Assembly (NCBI RefSeq): GCF_000328685.1
Contig: NC_019974.1
Coordinates: 1,975,001 to 2,039,000 of the forward strand
Source: Natronococcus occultus SP4
Lineage (GTDB): Archaea > Halobacteriota > Halobacteria > Halobacteriales > Natrialbaceae
DNA length: 64,000 nt
Direction of reading: 5' to 3'
Shown: piece after piece, positions 51,940-64,000 of the stretch
Position numbering within the stretch: position 1 is the stretch's first letter
Layout of the letters: every line of letters starts with the position of its first letter
Notes under the pieces: generated by a model
Seen by the model: only the letters and a program-made list of their open reading frames with translations
The model's database searches: none
Told to the model about the DNA's origin: nothing
Program-made: the position numbers and the translations under genes

Positions 51940-53004
51940 TTAGTCGTCGATGACGCCCGTCTTCGTCGCAACCTCGCGGGCCGCCCGCTCGTTCATCCCG
52001 TTGCCCAGAATCGTGTAGCGATCGCGGATCGCGTGGCAGGTCGTCAGTGCCTCGATCACCGTCCCGTCGTCGATCCCGAGCTCGGCCGCGGTCGTCGGCG
52101 CGTCGATGCTCGCCAGGGCGTCACGGATGTCGGTCCAGATTCCCCGCTCGCCGCCGTGGAGGTAGGCGGTCATGATCGAGCCGACCCCAACCTGGTGGCC
52201 GTGCAGGGCTGCCCCGGGCGCGAGCCGATCGAGCTGGTGGGAGAAGAGGTGTTCGGCCCCGCTTGCGGGACGCGAGGACCCGGCGATGCTCATCGCGACC
52301 CCGGATGACATCAGCGCCTTGGTGACGACCCAGGCCGACTCCTCGAGCCCGGGTCGAACGTGGTCGGCGTTGTCGACGAGGATCTCGGCGGTCATCTCCG
52401 AGAGCGCGGCGGCGTACTCGGAGTACTCGACGTTCTGGAGCCGGCGGGCGAGCCGCCAGTCCATCACGGCGGTGTAGTTCGAGATGATGTCGGCACAGCC
52501 CGCAGTCGTCAGCTCCCAGGGGGCCTCCGCGAGGACGCCGGTGTCGGCGATTACGGCAAGCGGTGGCTCGGCGGCGACGCTGTGGCGGCTGTCGCCATCG
52601 GGCACCGAGCCGCGGTTGCTGACGATCCCGTCGTGGCTGGCCGCGGTCGGCACCGAGAGAAACCCCATCCCGAGCTGTTCGCTGGCCATCTTCGCGATGT
52701 CGATCGCCTTCCCGCCGCCGATCCCGACGAGGTAGGAGACGTCCGCGGCCTCGGCGGTCTCGATGACGTCCTCGACGGCGTCGAACGACGCCGACTCGAC
52801 GGTGACGACCGCGGGCTCGACGCCGACGGCCTCGAAGTCGGCCGCGATCGGTTCGGCCGCGAGGCGACACGGCGTCGGGCTGGTCACGAACAGCGGTCGC
52901 CCCTGGAGGTGGAGCTCGTCGACGGCGTCGACGACGCTCGAGAGCACGTCGTGGCCGACGATCACGTTCCGCGGGAGGCGAATCCACGTCGACTTCTCGA
53001 ACAT
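51940..53004 (-). CDS. egsA: NAD(P)-dependent sn-glycerol-1-phosphate dehydrogenase
   Basis: The protein has 354 residues. It reduces dihydroxyacetone phosphate to sn-glycerol 1-phosphate, the backbone of archaeal ether lipids. The nucleotide-binding motif is VGIGGGKAIDIAKMAS. The substrate/metal block is SVPTAASHDGIVSNRGSV. Candidate zinc ligands are in AEHLFSHQLD and HGHQVGVG, as in the iron/zinc-dependent dehydrogenase fold. N-terminus IRLPRNVIVGHDVL is family-typical. It is an essential archaeal gene and supports the archaeal assignment. Cytoplasmic. Confidence 0.97.
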   Translation of the reverse strand: MFEKSTWIRLPRNVIVGHDVLSSVVDAVDELHLQGRPLFVTSPTPCRLAAEPIAADFEAVGVEPAVVTVESASFDAVEDVIETAEAADVSYLVGIGGGKAIDIAKMASEQLGMGFLSVPTAASHDGIVSNRGSVPDGDSRHSVAAEPPLAVIADTGVLAEAPWELTTAGCADIISNYTAVMDWRLARRLQNVEYSEYAAALSEMTAEILVDNADHVRPGLEESAWVVTKALMSSGVAMSIAGSSRPASGAEHLFSHQLDRLAPGAALHGHQVGVGSIMTAYLHGGERGIWTDIRDALASIDAPTTAAELGIDDGTVIEALTTCHAIRDRYTILGNGMNERAAREVATKTGVIDD

Positions 53005-53086
53005 ACGGTAGCTGAGTCACCACCGCAATATACGTGTTGTTGCTCGCGGCTTCGGGTCCGATCGGGAGACGGGCCACAGTCCCGGC

Positions 53087-54076
53087 TCAGAGCGTGTCGA
53101 GGATCCCCAGCACACGCTCCTCGCTCTCGCGGTCGGGCTCGTGTTCGCTCCCGTCGCGATCGCTCTCGAGGTGGTCGCCGACCGAGCGGGCCATCGCCTC
53201 GTCGATCGGCGTCGACTCCCAGCCCAGCCCCGCGAGCTTCCCGGTCGCGAGGACGTGGGGGTACTCCCGGTAGAGGACGTAGTCCGCGGGCTCGATGTCG
53301 CCGGCCGCGAGCTCGCGAGGGCCGGCGGTGACGACCTCGACCGTGGTGTCGAGCTGGTCGGCGATCAGCCCGAGGGTCTCCTCGAGCGTGGCAAGCCGTC
53401 GGTCGCCGACGTTGTAGGCCTCGCCGGCCTCGCCGCGCTCGGCGACGATCCGTAAGGCGCTGGCGACGTCCTCGACGTACGCGCGGTGCCAGACGTTGGT
53501 TCCGTCGCCGGGGACGACGACCCGATCGAAGCGGTTGACGCGGTCGATCCAGAAGTCGAGTCGCTCGGTGTAGTCGTGGGGCCCATAAACGATACAGGGT
53601 CTGACCGCCATGGACCTGACCCCGCGCTCCGCGGCGGCGAACACCGCCCGATCGCCCTCGGCCTTGCGGGGGCCGTAGGTCGCGCCGGAGTCGTCGACGG
53701 CCTGCTCCGGGCTGCAGTCCGCGAGTGGGGTCGCGTCCTCGCGTTTCGGAATCTCCTCGCGGCCGTAGGCCGCGCCGCTCGAGACGAAGACGTAGGCCTC
53801 GCAGTTCTCGAAGATCCGGGTCGCGGCCTGGACGTCCTTCGGGTAGTAGGCGACGCAGTCGAAGACCGCGTCGGGCTCGGCCTCGATCGCGGCCGCCTCG
53901 AGCGCCGAGTCGTTCGTTCGGTCGCCCTCGATCCGACGGACGCGGTCGTCGTCGGCGAAGGGGTTCTCGTGGCTCCCCCGGTTGAAGATCGTCACGTCGT
54001 AGCCGTGCTCGAGGAGTTCGTCGACGAGGTGGCGGCCGATAAAGCGCGTGCCGCCGATAACGAGTGCGTCGTCCAT
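53087..54076 (-). CDS. NAD-dependent epimerase/dehydratase (extended SDR)
   Basis: The protein has 329 residues. The N-terminal motif is LVIGGTRFIGRHLVDELL (GxxxxxG NAD-binding loop). Downstream are VSSGAAYG and ATYGPRKAEGDRAVF, which carries a YxxxK-like YGPRK. This variant resembles the isoflavone-reductase-like or CSP41-type group of extended SDRs found in haloarchaea more than classic UDP-glucose epimerase. The C-terminal 30 residues are charged and disordered. Substrate unknown; a nucleotide sugar is possible. It lies upstream of egsA on the same strand by 82 bp. Confidence 0.88.
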   Translation of the reverse strand: MDDALVIGGTRFIGRHLVDELLEHGYDVTIFNRGSHENPFADDDRVRRIEGDRTNDSALEAAAIEAEPDAVFDCVAYYPKDVQAATRIFENCEAYVFVSSGAAYGREEIPKREDATPLADCSPEQAVDDSGATYGPRKAEGDRAVFAAAERGVRSMAVRPCIVYGPHDYTERLDFWIDRVNRFDRVVVPGDGTNVWHRAYVEDVASALRIVAERGEAGEAYNVGDRRLATLEETLGLIADQLDTTVEVVTAGPRELAAGDIEPADYVLYREYPHVLATGKLAGLGWESTPIDEAMARSVGDHLESDRDGSEHEPDRESEERVLGILDTL

Positions 54077-54242
54077 GGTCGACGGTCGTCGCTTCGGGGG
54101 AAAACGGTGACGGACGCCGTCGTTGACGGTACCGTGTGAACCTCCTGCAAGCGAGCGCGCGCCCTGCCCTTATCCGCGTCATCGGCCAACTCCCGCCGAA
54201 GAGCGACCTCAGCAAGCGTCTGCGAGCCCCCCTCATCCAATC

Positions 54243-54734
54243 ATGACAGACCGAACCGACGACGAACGACGGGACCGTGATCGAGAGACCGAGGACTCGA
54301 CCGACGCCGACGACGAGCTCGGCGAGCCCGAGCGACAGGAACGCACGGCCCAGCGTGACTCCGCGGGCGAGGAGCGGCCCGACGGCGATCCCGCCGAGGG
54401 CGACACGCACCGCCAGCGACCCGAGGGCAGCGAGGCGGGGCGCCAGCACCGATCCCAGCAGTCGGGGCCCCACGGCGAGGACGGCGGCACTCCCGACGCG
54501 ACCGAGACGTCGGCGACTGCCGGCGCCGCGGGTGACGAAACCGGACAGGAGCCGACCCGCGAAGCCGAGGCGACCCCCGACGAGGACGAAGACGACGACG
54601 AGGACCCGGTCCCCGACGCCGAGACGGGGGACCGATCCGGAGGCGGACTCGAACACGACCAGGACCGTCTCCGCGACGAGTCGGGAAGCTGGACCGAGGA
54701 TCAAGAAGACGAGGACGACGGCGACCGACAGTAA
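54243..54734 (+). CDS. Disordered acidic protein
   Basis: The protein has 163 residues from ATG 54243 (MTDRTDDERRDRDRETED). It consists almost only of Asp, Glu, Arg, Gly, Ser, Thr, Pro and Gln, with no hydrophobic core, so it should be intrinsically disordered. There is no Cys or signal. The frame is open further upstream to 54123 but the composition changes there. It may be a real haloarchaeal low-complexity protein; compositional bias makes a false positive possible. It lies 60 bp before the DUF123 gene on the same strand. Confidence 0.55.
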   Translation: MTDRTDDERRDRDRETEDSTDADDELGEPERQERTAQRDSAGEERPDGDPAEGDTHRQRPEGSEAGRQHRSQQSGPHGEDGGTPDATETSATAGAAGDETGQEPTREAEATPDEDEDDDEDPVPDAETGDRSGGGLEHDQDRLRDESGSWTEDQEDEDDGDRQ

Positions 54735-54794
54735 GACGCGACGCCGACGGCCAGGTTCCGGTCCGTTCTTTGCCGCCCGCGAACGAGGACGGGT

Positions 54795-55250
54795 ATGAGC
54801 GGCACCTACGTCCTCGCGATCGACGTCGACGCGCCGACGAGCCTGACGGTCGGCGCGCTGGGCGAGCTGGCGTTCGAGGCAGAAACGTACGCCTACGTCG
54901 GCAGCGCGTTCGGTTCTGGCGGGTTCGCACGGCTGGATCGCCACCGCGAGCTGGCCCGCGGCGAGCGCGACGTGCGCCACTGGCACGTCGACTACCTGCT
55001 CGGAAGCGACGCGGCGACCCTCGAGGCGGCCGTCAGGTTCCCCGACGCCGACCGGGAGTGCGAGCTCGCCGCCTCGCTCCCCGGGGAGGCGGTTCCCGAC
55101 TTCGGGTCCTCGGACTGTGACTGCGGGTCCCACCTGCTGGAGACGCCCGACCTCGAGACGTTGCTCGAGGCGGCGACGGACGCGGGCGGCGTCCGCGGGA
55201 CTGACGGGTCGTCCAGCGCTCAGACCGCCTCGACGCGCTCGAAGAGGTAG
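54795..55250 (+). CDS. DUF123 (GIY-YIG-like) domain protein
   Basis: The protein has 151 residues. The DUF123 pattern is seen in GTYVLAIDVDAPTSLTVGALG, ETYAYVGSAFGSGGFARLDRHRELARG and HWHVDYLL, plus the Cys-containing CELAASL and SDCDCGSHLL. DUF123 is related to GIY-YIG nucleases and often occurs beside or fused to endonuclease III. No such neighbour is present. A small DNA-repair nuclease role is possible. The last 31 bp overlap the 3' end of the convergent ABC permease gene, and its C-terminal tail is poorly conserved in look. Confidence 0.85.
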   Translation: MSGTYVLAIDVDAPTSLTVGALGELAFEAETYAYVGSAFGSGGFARLDRHRELARGERDVRHWHVDYLLGSDAATLEAAVRFPDADRECELAASLPGEAVPDFGSSDCDCGSHLLETPDLETLLEAATDAGGVRGTDGSSSAQTASTRSKR

Positions 55251-55990
55251 GTGCCGACGGCGACCGTGATCGTCGCCGAGACGACGAGCGCCCCGAGATC
55301 GAGCGCGATCGGGTACTCCGAAGTGCCCACGAGCGCCGCGCGCAGCCCGTCGACGCCGTAGGTCAGCGGGTTGAGCATGGCCACTAGCTGCACCGGCTCG
55401 GGCAGGCTCGAGACGGGGTAGATCGCCCCCGAGAGGAAAAACAACGGGAAGATGACGAACTGGACGACGAGTCCGAACCCCTCGCTGTCGCTGAACTGGG
55501 AGGCCAGCGCGATCCCGAAGCCGACGAACGTGATCGCGATCAGGACCAGAAAGACCAGCGCGAGCGGCAGGGAGAGCGGGCTCGCGATCCGGAACCCGAG
55601 CGGGATCGACAGCAGGAGGATCAACAGCGCCTGCACCAGCGCCGTGGTCGAGCCGCCCGCGATCCGTCCGAGCACGATCGAGGTGCGACTGACCGGTGCG
55701 ACGAGAATCTCCTTCAGGAAGCCGATGTCCCGGTCAGAGAGGATCGACATGCCGGCGAACGAGGCCCCGAACAGCATCGCGAACCCGACCATCCCCGGGA
55801 CGAGAAACTGGAGGTAGTCGACGTCCTCGGGAAGGCCGGGAATCATCGCCCCGTCGAAGCCAAAGCCCAGAAAGACGAGAAAGAGCAGCGGCATCGCGAT
55901 CGAGCCGGCGATCCGAGAGGGCGTCCGGAGGAACCGCTTGAGGTCCCGCAGCCAGAGCGCGTAGATCGCCGTCGGATCGACGAGCTTCAT
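55220..55990 (-). CDS. ABC-2 type permease (DrrB-like)
   Basis: The protein has 256 residues and six membrane helices. An N-terminal cytoplasmic helix AIYALWLRDLKRFLRTPSR precedes the first segment. The family loop DRDIGFLKEILVAPVSRTSIVLGRIAGG and the segment FPLFFLSGAIYPVSSLPEPVQ, followed by LNPLTYGVDGLR, are typical of DrrB/NodJ-type exporters. It starts within the stop of the ATPase gene (ATGA overlap). Its 3' end overlaps the DUF123 gene by 31 bp on the opposite strand. Confidence 0.94.
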   Translation of the reverse strand: MKLVDPTAIYALWLRDLKRFLRTPSRIAGSIAMPLLFLVFLGFGFDGAMIPGLPEDVDYLQFLVPGMVGFAMLFGASFAGMSILSDRDIGFLKEILVAPVSRTSIVLGRIAGGSTTALVQALLILLLSIPLGFRIASPLSLPLALVFLVLIAITFVGFGIALASQFSDSEGFGLVVQFVIFPLFFLSGAIYPVSSLPEPVQLVAMLNPLTYGVDGLRAALVGTSEYPIALDLGALVVSATITVAVGTYLFERVEAV

Positions 55991-57018
55991 CGGTTCTCCC
56001 CCGACGCGTGGATAGACCGGGCCGCGTCGTCGGCTCGACCGGTCGACGGTTCGAGGACGGACTCCGAGTCGTCGGCTCGGCGACGGCCGTCCTCGATGGT
56101 CGCGTCCGTAAGCGAGAGAAACACCGTCTCCAGGGTCGGCCGACGGACGTCGACGGCGACGATCGACGCGCCGACGTCGTCGGCCAGCCGCACCAGCTCC
56201 GCGACCTGCGCGTCCCCGCGCTCGACCGTGACCTCGAGGACGTCCCCGGTAACCGCGTACTCCCGGACCCAGGCCCGCGCGTCGAGGCGATCGCCCAGCG
56301 ACGCGGCGCCGTCCTCGAGCTCGATGCGGACGACATCGCCGCCGAGGGATTCCTTGAGCGCCGTCGGGGTATCGATCGCGGCGATCTCCCCGTCGTCGAC
56401 GATCGCAACGCGGTCACAGAGCTGCTCTGCCTCCTCGATGTAGTGGGTCGTCAGGACGATCGACACCCCCTCGCGGTTCAGCCGGCGGATGTATTCCCAG
56501 GTGTCCCGTCGGGTCTGGGCGTCCAGACCGACGGTCGGCTCGTCGAGAAAGAGCACCGCGGGCTCGTGGAGGAGTCCGCGACCGATCTCGAGGCGGCGTT
56601 TCATCCCGCCGGAGTAGGTACCGACCGCCTGGTCGCGCTCGTCCTCGAGCCCGACGAGCTCGAGGACGTCGTCGATCCGCTCGGCGCGTCGCTCCCGTCC
56701 CATCCCGTACAGCCGCGCGTGAAAGGCGAGGTTCTCCGCCCCGGTCAGCTCCTCGTCGAGCGCGGGCTCCTGGAAGACGACGCCGATGCTGTTGCGGACC
56801 GCGGCGGTGTCCTCGCGAACGTCGTGGCCGTCGACCGTCGCGGTTCCGGCGGTCGGCCGGAGGAGGGTGACGAGAACGTTGATCAACGTCGACTTTCCGG
56901 CGCCGTTCGGGCCGAGCAGGCCGAACAGCTCGCCGTCCGCGACGGTAAACGAGAGGTCGTCAACCGCGGTCGTCTCCCCGAACGTTCTGGTCAGCCCGTC
57001 GACGCGTATCGCGGCCAT
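55987..57018 (-). CDS. ABC transporter ATP-binding protein (DrrA-like)
   Basis: The protein has 343 residues. Walker A is GPNGAGKSTL, the signature TYSGGMKRRLEI and Walker B VLFLDEPTVGLDAQ, with switch His in LTTHYIEEAEQL. This is the daunorubicin-resistance (DrrA) type, distinct from the NosF-like ATPases elsewhere in the window. The C-terminal 40 residues are disordered. With the permease at 55220 it forms a two-gene exporter. Divergent from the AhpD-like gene. Confidence 0.95.
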   Translation of the reverse strand: MAAIRVDGLTRTFGETTAVDDLSFTVADGELFGLLGPNGAGKSTLINVLVTLLRPTAGTATVDGHDVREDTAAVRNSIGVVFQEPALDEELTGAENLAFHARLYGMGRERRAERIDDVLELVGLEDERDQAVGTYSGGMKRRLEIGRGLLHEPAVLFLDEPTVGLDAQTRRDTWEYIRRLNREGVSIVLTTHYIEEAEQLCDRVAIVDDGEIAAIDTPTALKESLGGDVVRIELEDGAASLGDRLDARAWVREYAVTGDVLEVTVERGDAQVAELVRLADDVGASIVAVDVRRPTLETVFLSLTDATIEDGRRRADDSESVLEPSTGRADDAARSIHASGENR

Positions 57019-57032
57019 GATCGTGATCGGAT

Positions 57033-57087
57033 CTGACTAAACGGTCAGTACACAAGTAGGTGTGGACGACGGCACCGCGAACTATAG
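57033..57087. promoter_or_regulatory. Divergent promoter region between the DrrA-like and AhpD-like genes
   Basis: A short inverted repeat CTGAC (57033-57037) and GTCAG (57044-57048) surrounds TAAACG, which on the minus strand gives a TATA-like GTTTAGTC close to the ATPase start. For the plus strand, CTATAG at 57082-57087 lies 24 nt before ATG 57111, fitting a leaderless transcript. A regulator at the repeat could affect the exporter promoter. Confidence 0.35.
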
Positions 57088-57110
57088 GGATCGCCCTCGA
57101 ACGCCGGGGT

Positions 57111-57710
57111 ATGTCCGACGCCGACGCTGATTCGGAACCCGTACTGCGAGAGGACGCGATGGAACGGTTCCCCGTCCCCGACTACGAGGACGTCCCCGAG
57201 GACCTCCGGGAGCGAATCGACGAGGAGACCGAGCGCGCCGGATTCACGCCGAACGTGTTCTCGGCACTGGCGTACAAACCCTCGCATTTCCGGGCCTTCG
57301 TCGCCTACCACGACGCCCTGGTCGAGGACACGGCCCTCGAGCGCGAGGAGATCGAAATGATCGTCGTCGCGGTCTCGGGGGTGAACCACTGCTACTACTG
57401 TAACGTCGCCCACGGCGCCCTGGTGCGGATCTACGCCGACGATCCGCTGCTTGCCGACCAGCTGGTCGCGAACTACCGCACTGCCGACATCAACGACGCC
57501 CACCGAACGATGTTGGACGTCGCCGTGAAGCTCACCGAGCACCCGGCCGCAGTCGAGAAAGAAGACCTCGAGACCCTTCGCGAGGCGGGATTCAGCGAGG
57601 AAGCCCTGTGGGACATCGCCTCGGTGACGGCATTTTACAACCTGAGCAATCGGCTGGCGACGTTCGCCGAGATGCGGCCGAACGAGGAGTTCCACACGCT
57701 GGGGCGGTAG
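57111..57710 (+). CDS. Peroxidase-related AhpD-like protein (carboxymuconolactone decarboxylase fold)
   Basis: The protein has 199 residues from ATG 57111 (an upstream GTG frame to 57060 is less likely because of the TATA position). The active-site motif is Cys94-x-x-Cys97-x3-His101 in NHCYYCNVAHG, with Glu residues in the preceding helix (EREEIEMIVVAVS), as in AhpD-like uncharacterised peroxidase-related proteins. FTPNVFSALAYKPSHFRAFVAY is also typical. It probably handles peroxides through the Cys pair. The partner reductase is not nearby. Confidence 0.93.
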   Translation: MSDADADSEPVLREDAMERFPVPDYEDVPEDLRERIDEETERAGFTPNVFSALAYKPSHFRAFVAYHDALVEDTALEREEIEMIVVAVSGVNHCYYCNVAHGALVRIYADDPLLADQLVANYRTADINDAHRTMLDVAVKLTEHPAAVEKEDLETLREAGFSEEALWDIASVTAFYNLSNRLATFAEMRPNEEFHTLGR

Positions 57711-57723
57711 CCGCGACCGCCCG

Positions 57724-58713
57724 TCAGTCGGCGACGGACGCTTCGCCGTCGTCCTCGGCGTCGCCGTCCTGCAACACCGTCTCCGGGCGCGCGTCGTCGC
57801 GTCCGCGGTCGAGGGCGACGCGGGCGGTGCCGCTGGTCTCGTCGAACACCAGGTGGGTGTGGGGGTAGGCGATCTCGACGTCGGCGTCCTCGAGGCGGTC
57901 CCAGACTTCCTCGTCGATCTCGAGCGCATCAGTCGGGACAGATAGGGGCGTTCGACCCAGAAGTTGAGCTGGAGTCGAACGCCGTGGTCCGCGAACGCCT
58001 CGATAAACGCCCGCGGCTGGACGGGGTACTTCGTTCCGCCCATCGCGATCCCTGGCCCGCCCTCGACGACGCCGTCGATCCCCGCGGCGGCGTCCTCGAG
58101 CAGCTCCCGGGCCGCCTCGAGATCCCCCTCGTAGGTGACGAGGAAGGGGATCGAGACCCGCGAGCGCGACGTCGTCGGCCGAGAGATTGACGACGTCGCG
58201 CTCGCGGATCGTCGAGTTGGGAACGACCAGGAAGGTGTTTTCGAGGGTCCGGATCTTCGTGTACCGGAGCGTGACGTCGATGACGTGGCCACTCTCCTCC
58301 CGGTCGGTCAACTCGATCATATCCCCGACCTCGTAGGGGCGGTTCGTGAGGATGAAGAAGCCGCCGACGACGTCGCTCGCGACCGGTGCCAGGATCACGC
58401 CGACGACGGCCGAGATGATCGTCGCCGAGAGCACGAGATCCGAGAGATCGACGCCGTAGATGCCAAGCACCGCGAAGCCGGCGAACAACAGCACGACGGC
58501 CCGAAACAGTCGCAACACGACTTCGGCGACCGACCGTCGTTGTATTCGCTTGCGGATCTGGGGCCGACTCGTTCGGGCGGTCAGCTTCGAACCGTACCAG
58601 GCGACGAGCAGGACGATCGTCGCGATCACCTAGTCGGGGACCGATCTCGGGCCGACGGAGAGGAGTTCGGCAACCGAGCTCTCGAGCGGTGCGAACGGCG
58701 TCGCGTTCGTCAT
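57724..58713 (-). pseudogene. Small-conductance mechanosensitive channel (MscS) gene with a stop and two frameshifts
   Basis: Read from ATG 58713, the frame gives MTNATPFAPLESSVAELLSV and then hits TAG (58630-58632) after 27 codons. The same frame resumes with VIATIVLLVAWYGSK and continues through MscS helices and the beta domain (GVILAPVASDVVGGFFILTNRPYEVGDMIEL in parts; TLENTFLVVPNS). At about 58157-58168 the MscS sequence moves to another frame (VSIPFLVTYEGDLEAARELL, LQLNFWVERPYLS). It returns at about 57935-57945 to the first frame (ALEIDEEVWDRLEDADVEIAYPHTHLVF). The shifts compensate each other. The gene should be inactive unless these are sequencing errors. Confidence 0.88.
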
Positions 58714-58839
58714 CGGTGTCCGATCGGATCCCCCGGGAAAGTGCGTTCAGCCGGCATCGGTCCTCCAGCGGTAGCACGGGTCGGCGGCGGGTTCGTGGGC
58801 GGAATCGTCTTGTGGTATGACACGAAACCCGAGGACGAC

Positions 58840-59310
58840 GTGGACCCCGTCCCCTCTCGATTCGAACGGCTCGCGGCGGTGGTTGCCGTCCTCGCCGCGC
58901 TACTGTTGGTGCCCGCCGCAGCGCTCGGCTCCGGGATCGCCGTCGTCGGGTTGCTGTTCGTCGCGTTCACCTGCGGAACGGTCGCGAAAGCACGTACCGA
59001 TCTCGGCGGCCTGCTGACGTTCGGGCTCCGATCGGTTCCCGAGGACGATCCCAGCGCCGAACGGTACCGCGAGCACCGGGAGCGCGAGGACGACCGGATT
59101 CGGGAGGCGGTTTCGGTCGACGCCGATCCGCGGCTCGATCGGCTACTGGCGATCGGCCTGGCCGTCGTCGGCGTCGGCGCCCTGGCGGCCGTCGCCGCTG
59201 GCGTCGGGGAGGGCGGACGGCTAACGGTGTATCTGCTCGGTAGCGCACTGGTCGCGCTCAACTGCGCGCTGGTCGCCTACGCCACATCGCACATGAACGC
59301 CGACGACTGA
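58840..59310 (+). CDS. Membrane protein with four helices, hypothetical
   Basis: The protein has 156 residues from GTG 58840 (MDPVPSRFERLAAVVAVL); longer in-frame starts exist, but they extend into the antisense of the mscS gene. Hydrophobic segments are near 11-28, 30-48, 103-123 and 128-150. Between the pairs is a charged loop (GLRSVPEDDPSAERYREHREREDDRIREAV) that should be cytoplasmic. I do not recognise a family. It lies 26 bp from the convergent gltB 3' end. Confidence 0.72.
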   Translation: MDPVPSRFERLAAVVAVLAALLLVPAAALGSGIAVVGLLFVAFTCGTVAKARTDLGGLLTFGLRSVPEDDPSAERYREHREREDDRIREAVSVDADPRLDRLLAIGLAVVGVGALAAVAAGVGEGGRLTVYLLGSALVALNCALVAYATSHMNADD

Positions 59311-59335
59311 AGGAAAGCGAGGAGCGGGTCGGGAG

Positions 59336-63871
<4,536 letters not shown>

Positions 63872-63899
63872 GCACCCTCCTTTGGAGATCTCCTATAAG
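63872..63899 (-). promoter_or_regulatory. gltB promoter with palindrome and Shine-Dalgarno
   Basis: On the minus strand a TATA-like CTTATAG (63899-63893) directly abuts the 10-bp perfect palindrome GGAGATCTCC (63893-63884). An AAAGGAGGG element follows, 4 nt from the ATG. The TATA position predicts a leaderless start, whereas the Shine-Dalgarno predicts a leader, so a second, upstream start site is possible. The palindrome is well placed to block RNA polymerase and might serve nitrogen control. Confidence 0.45.
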
Positions 63900-64000
63900 A
63901 GGGTGACCCATAATGACTAAGTGTATTATAAACACATATAAGGTAATGTGGTCTATAATACAATAATTTATACTGCACGATCCGAGAGAGTAATATTCGT
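63900..64000. other. AT-rich intergenic DNA at the right edge
   Basis: This stretch is far richer in A+T than the rest of the window. It contains several TATA-like sequences (TATTATAAACACATATAAGG, CTATAATACAATAATTTATAC) on both strands. No coding frame is supported. It probably holds promoters for gltB and for a gene beyond the edge. Confidence 0.5.

Noticed and set aside
57045-58292. A 415-residue minus-strand frame that contains part of the MscS sequence
   Set aside because: Only its middle section (VSIPFLVTYEGDLEAAREL to WVERPYLS) is MscS-like; the rest is shadow of the AhpD-like gene, so it is treated as part of the broken mscS gene.

Overview
The window is chromosomal DNA of a haloarchaeon (class Halobacteria). 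GC content is high, the encoded proteins are strongly acidic (Asp/Glu-rich), Tat signal peptides are common, and many starts lie about 25-30 nt downstream of a TATA-like element, as expected for leaderless transcripts. Archaeal or haloarchaeal markers include sn-glycerol-1-phosphate dehydrogenase, the UbaA-type SAMP activator, the FAU-1 RNA-binding protein, an HVO_0416-type zinc finger and several families known mainly from haloarchaea. I found no rRNA, tRNA, CRISPR array, insertion sequence or prophage. Genes cover almost everything and no gene-free stretch exceeds about 260 bp.

Layout. 1-5710: 5'-complete but edge-truncated RND/MMPL permease, a small haloarchaeal protein, valS, an SPW membrane protein. 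5788-9441: a Tat-exported protein and an ABC-2 exporter with two tandem-duplicated permeases. 9678-17801: DUF1405 protein, acetoacetate decarboxylase-like protein, pdxS, homoserine kinase, MFS transporter, DUF6149-like protein, FAD oxidoreductase. 17938-26876: small proteins, a second ABC-2 exporter, a BASS-type transporter, FAU-1, a PrsW-like protease, riboflavin synthase, a response regulator. 26969-35907: an M24-fold pseudo-peptidase coupled to a UvrD helicase, zinc-finger protein, ubaA, an unknown 473-aa protein, a MATE pump, a stand-alone trpB.

36060-48007 is the most interesting part, a molybdenum/tungsten redox island. It has a 711-aa iron-sulfur protein that joins an HdrA-like N-terminus, several ferredoxin modules and an MvhD-like domain without any FAD domain. 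It also has a Tat-exported formate-dehydrogenase-N-like catalytic subunit with its four-cluster Fe-S subunit, an NrfD/PsrC-type membrane anchor and a TorD-type chaperone. Convergent to these are an aldehyde:ferredoxin-oxidoreductase family protein that has lost the usual cluster cysteines, and a YqeC-like protein. I infer that this is an oxidoreductase module feeding electrons from formate or a similar substrate into the quinone pool, with dedicated cofactor and maturation factors. The substrate is not provable from sequence.

48198-64000: an S9 peptidase, a third ABC-2 exporter resembling the second, egsA, an NAD-dependent epimerase, disordered and DUF123 proteins, a fourth ABC exporter, an AhpD-like protein, an mscS gene broken by a stop codon and two frameshifts, a small membrane protein, and the large glutamate synthase gene gltB, whose promoter carries a small palindrome.
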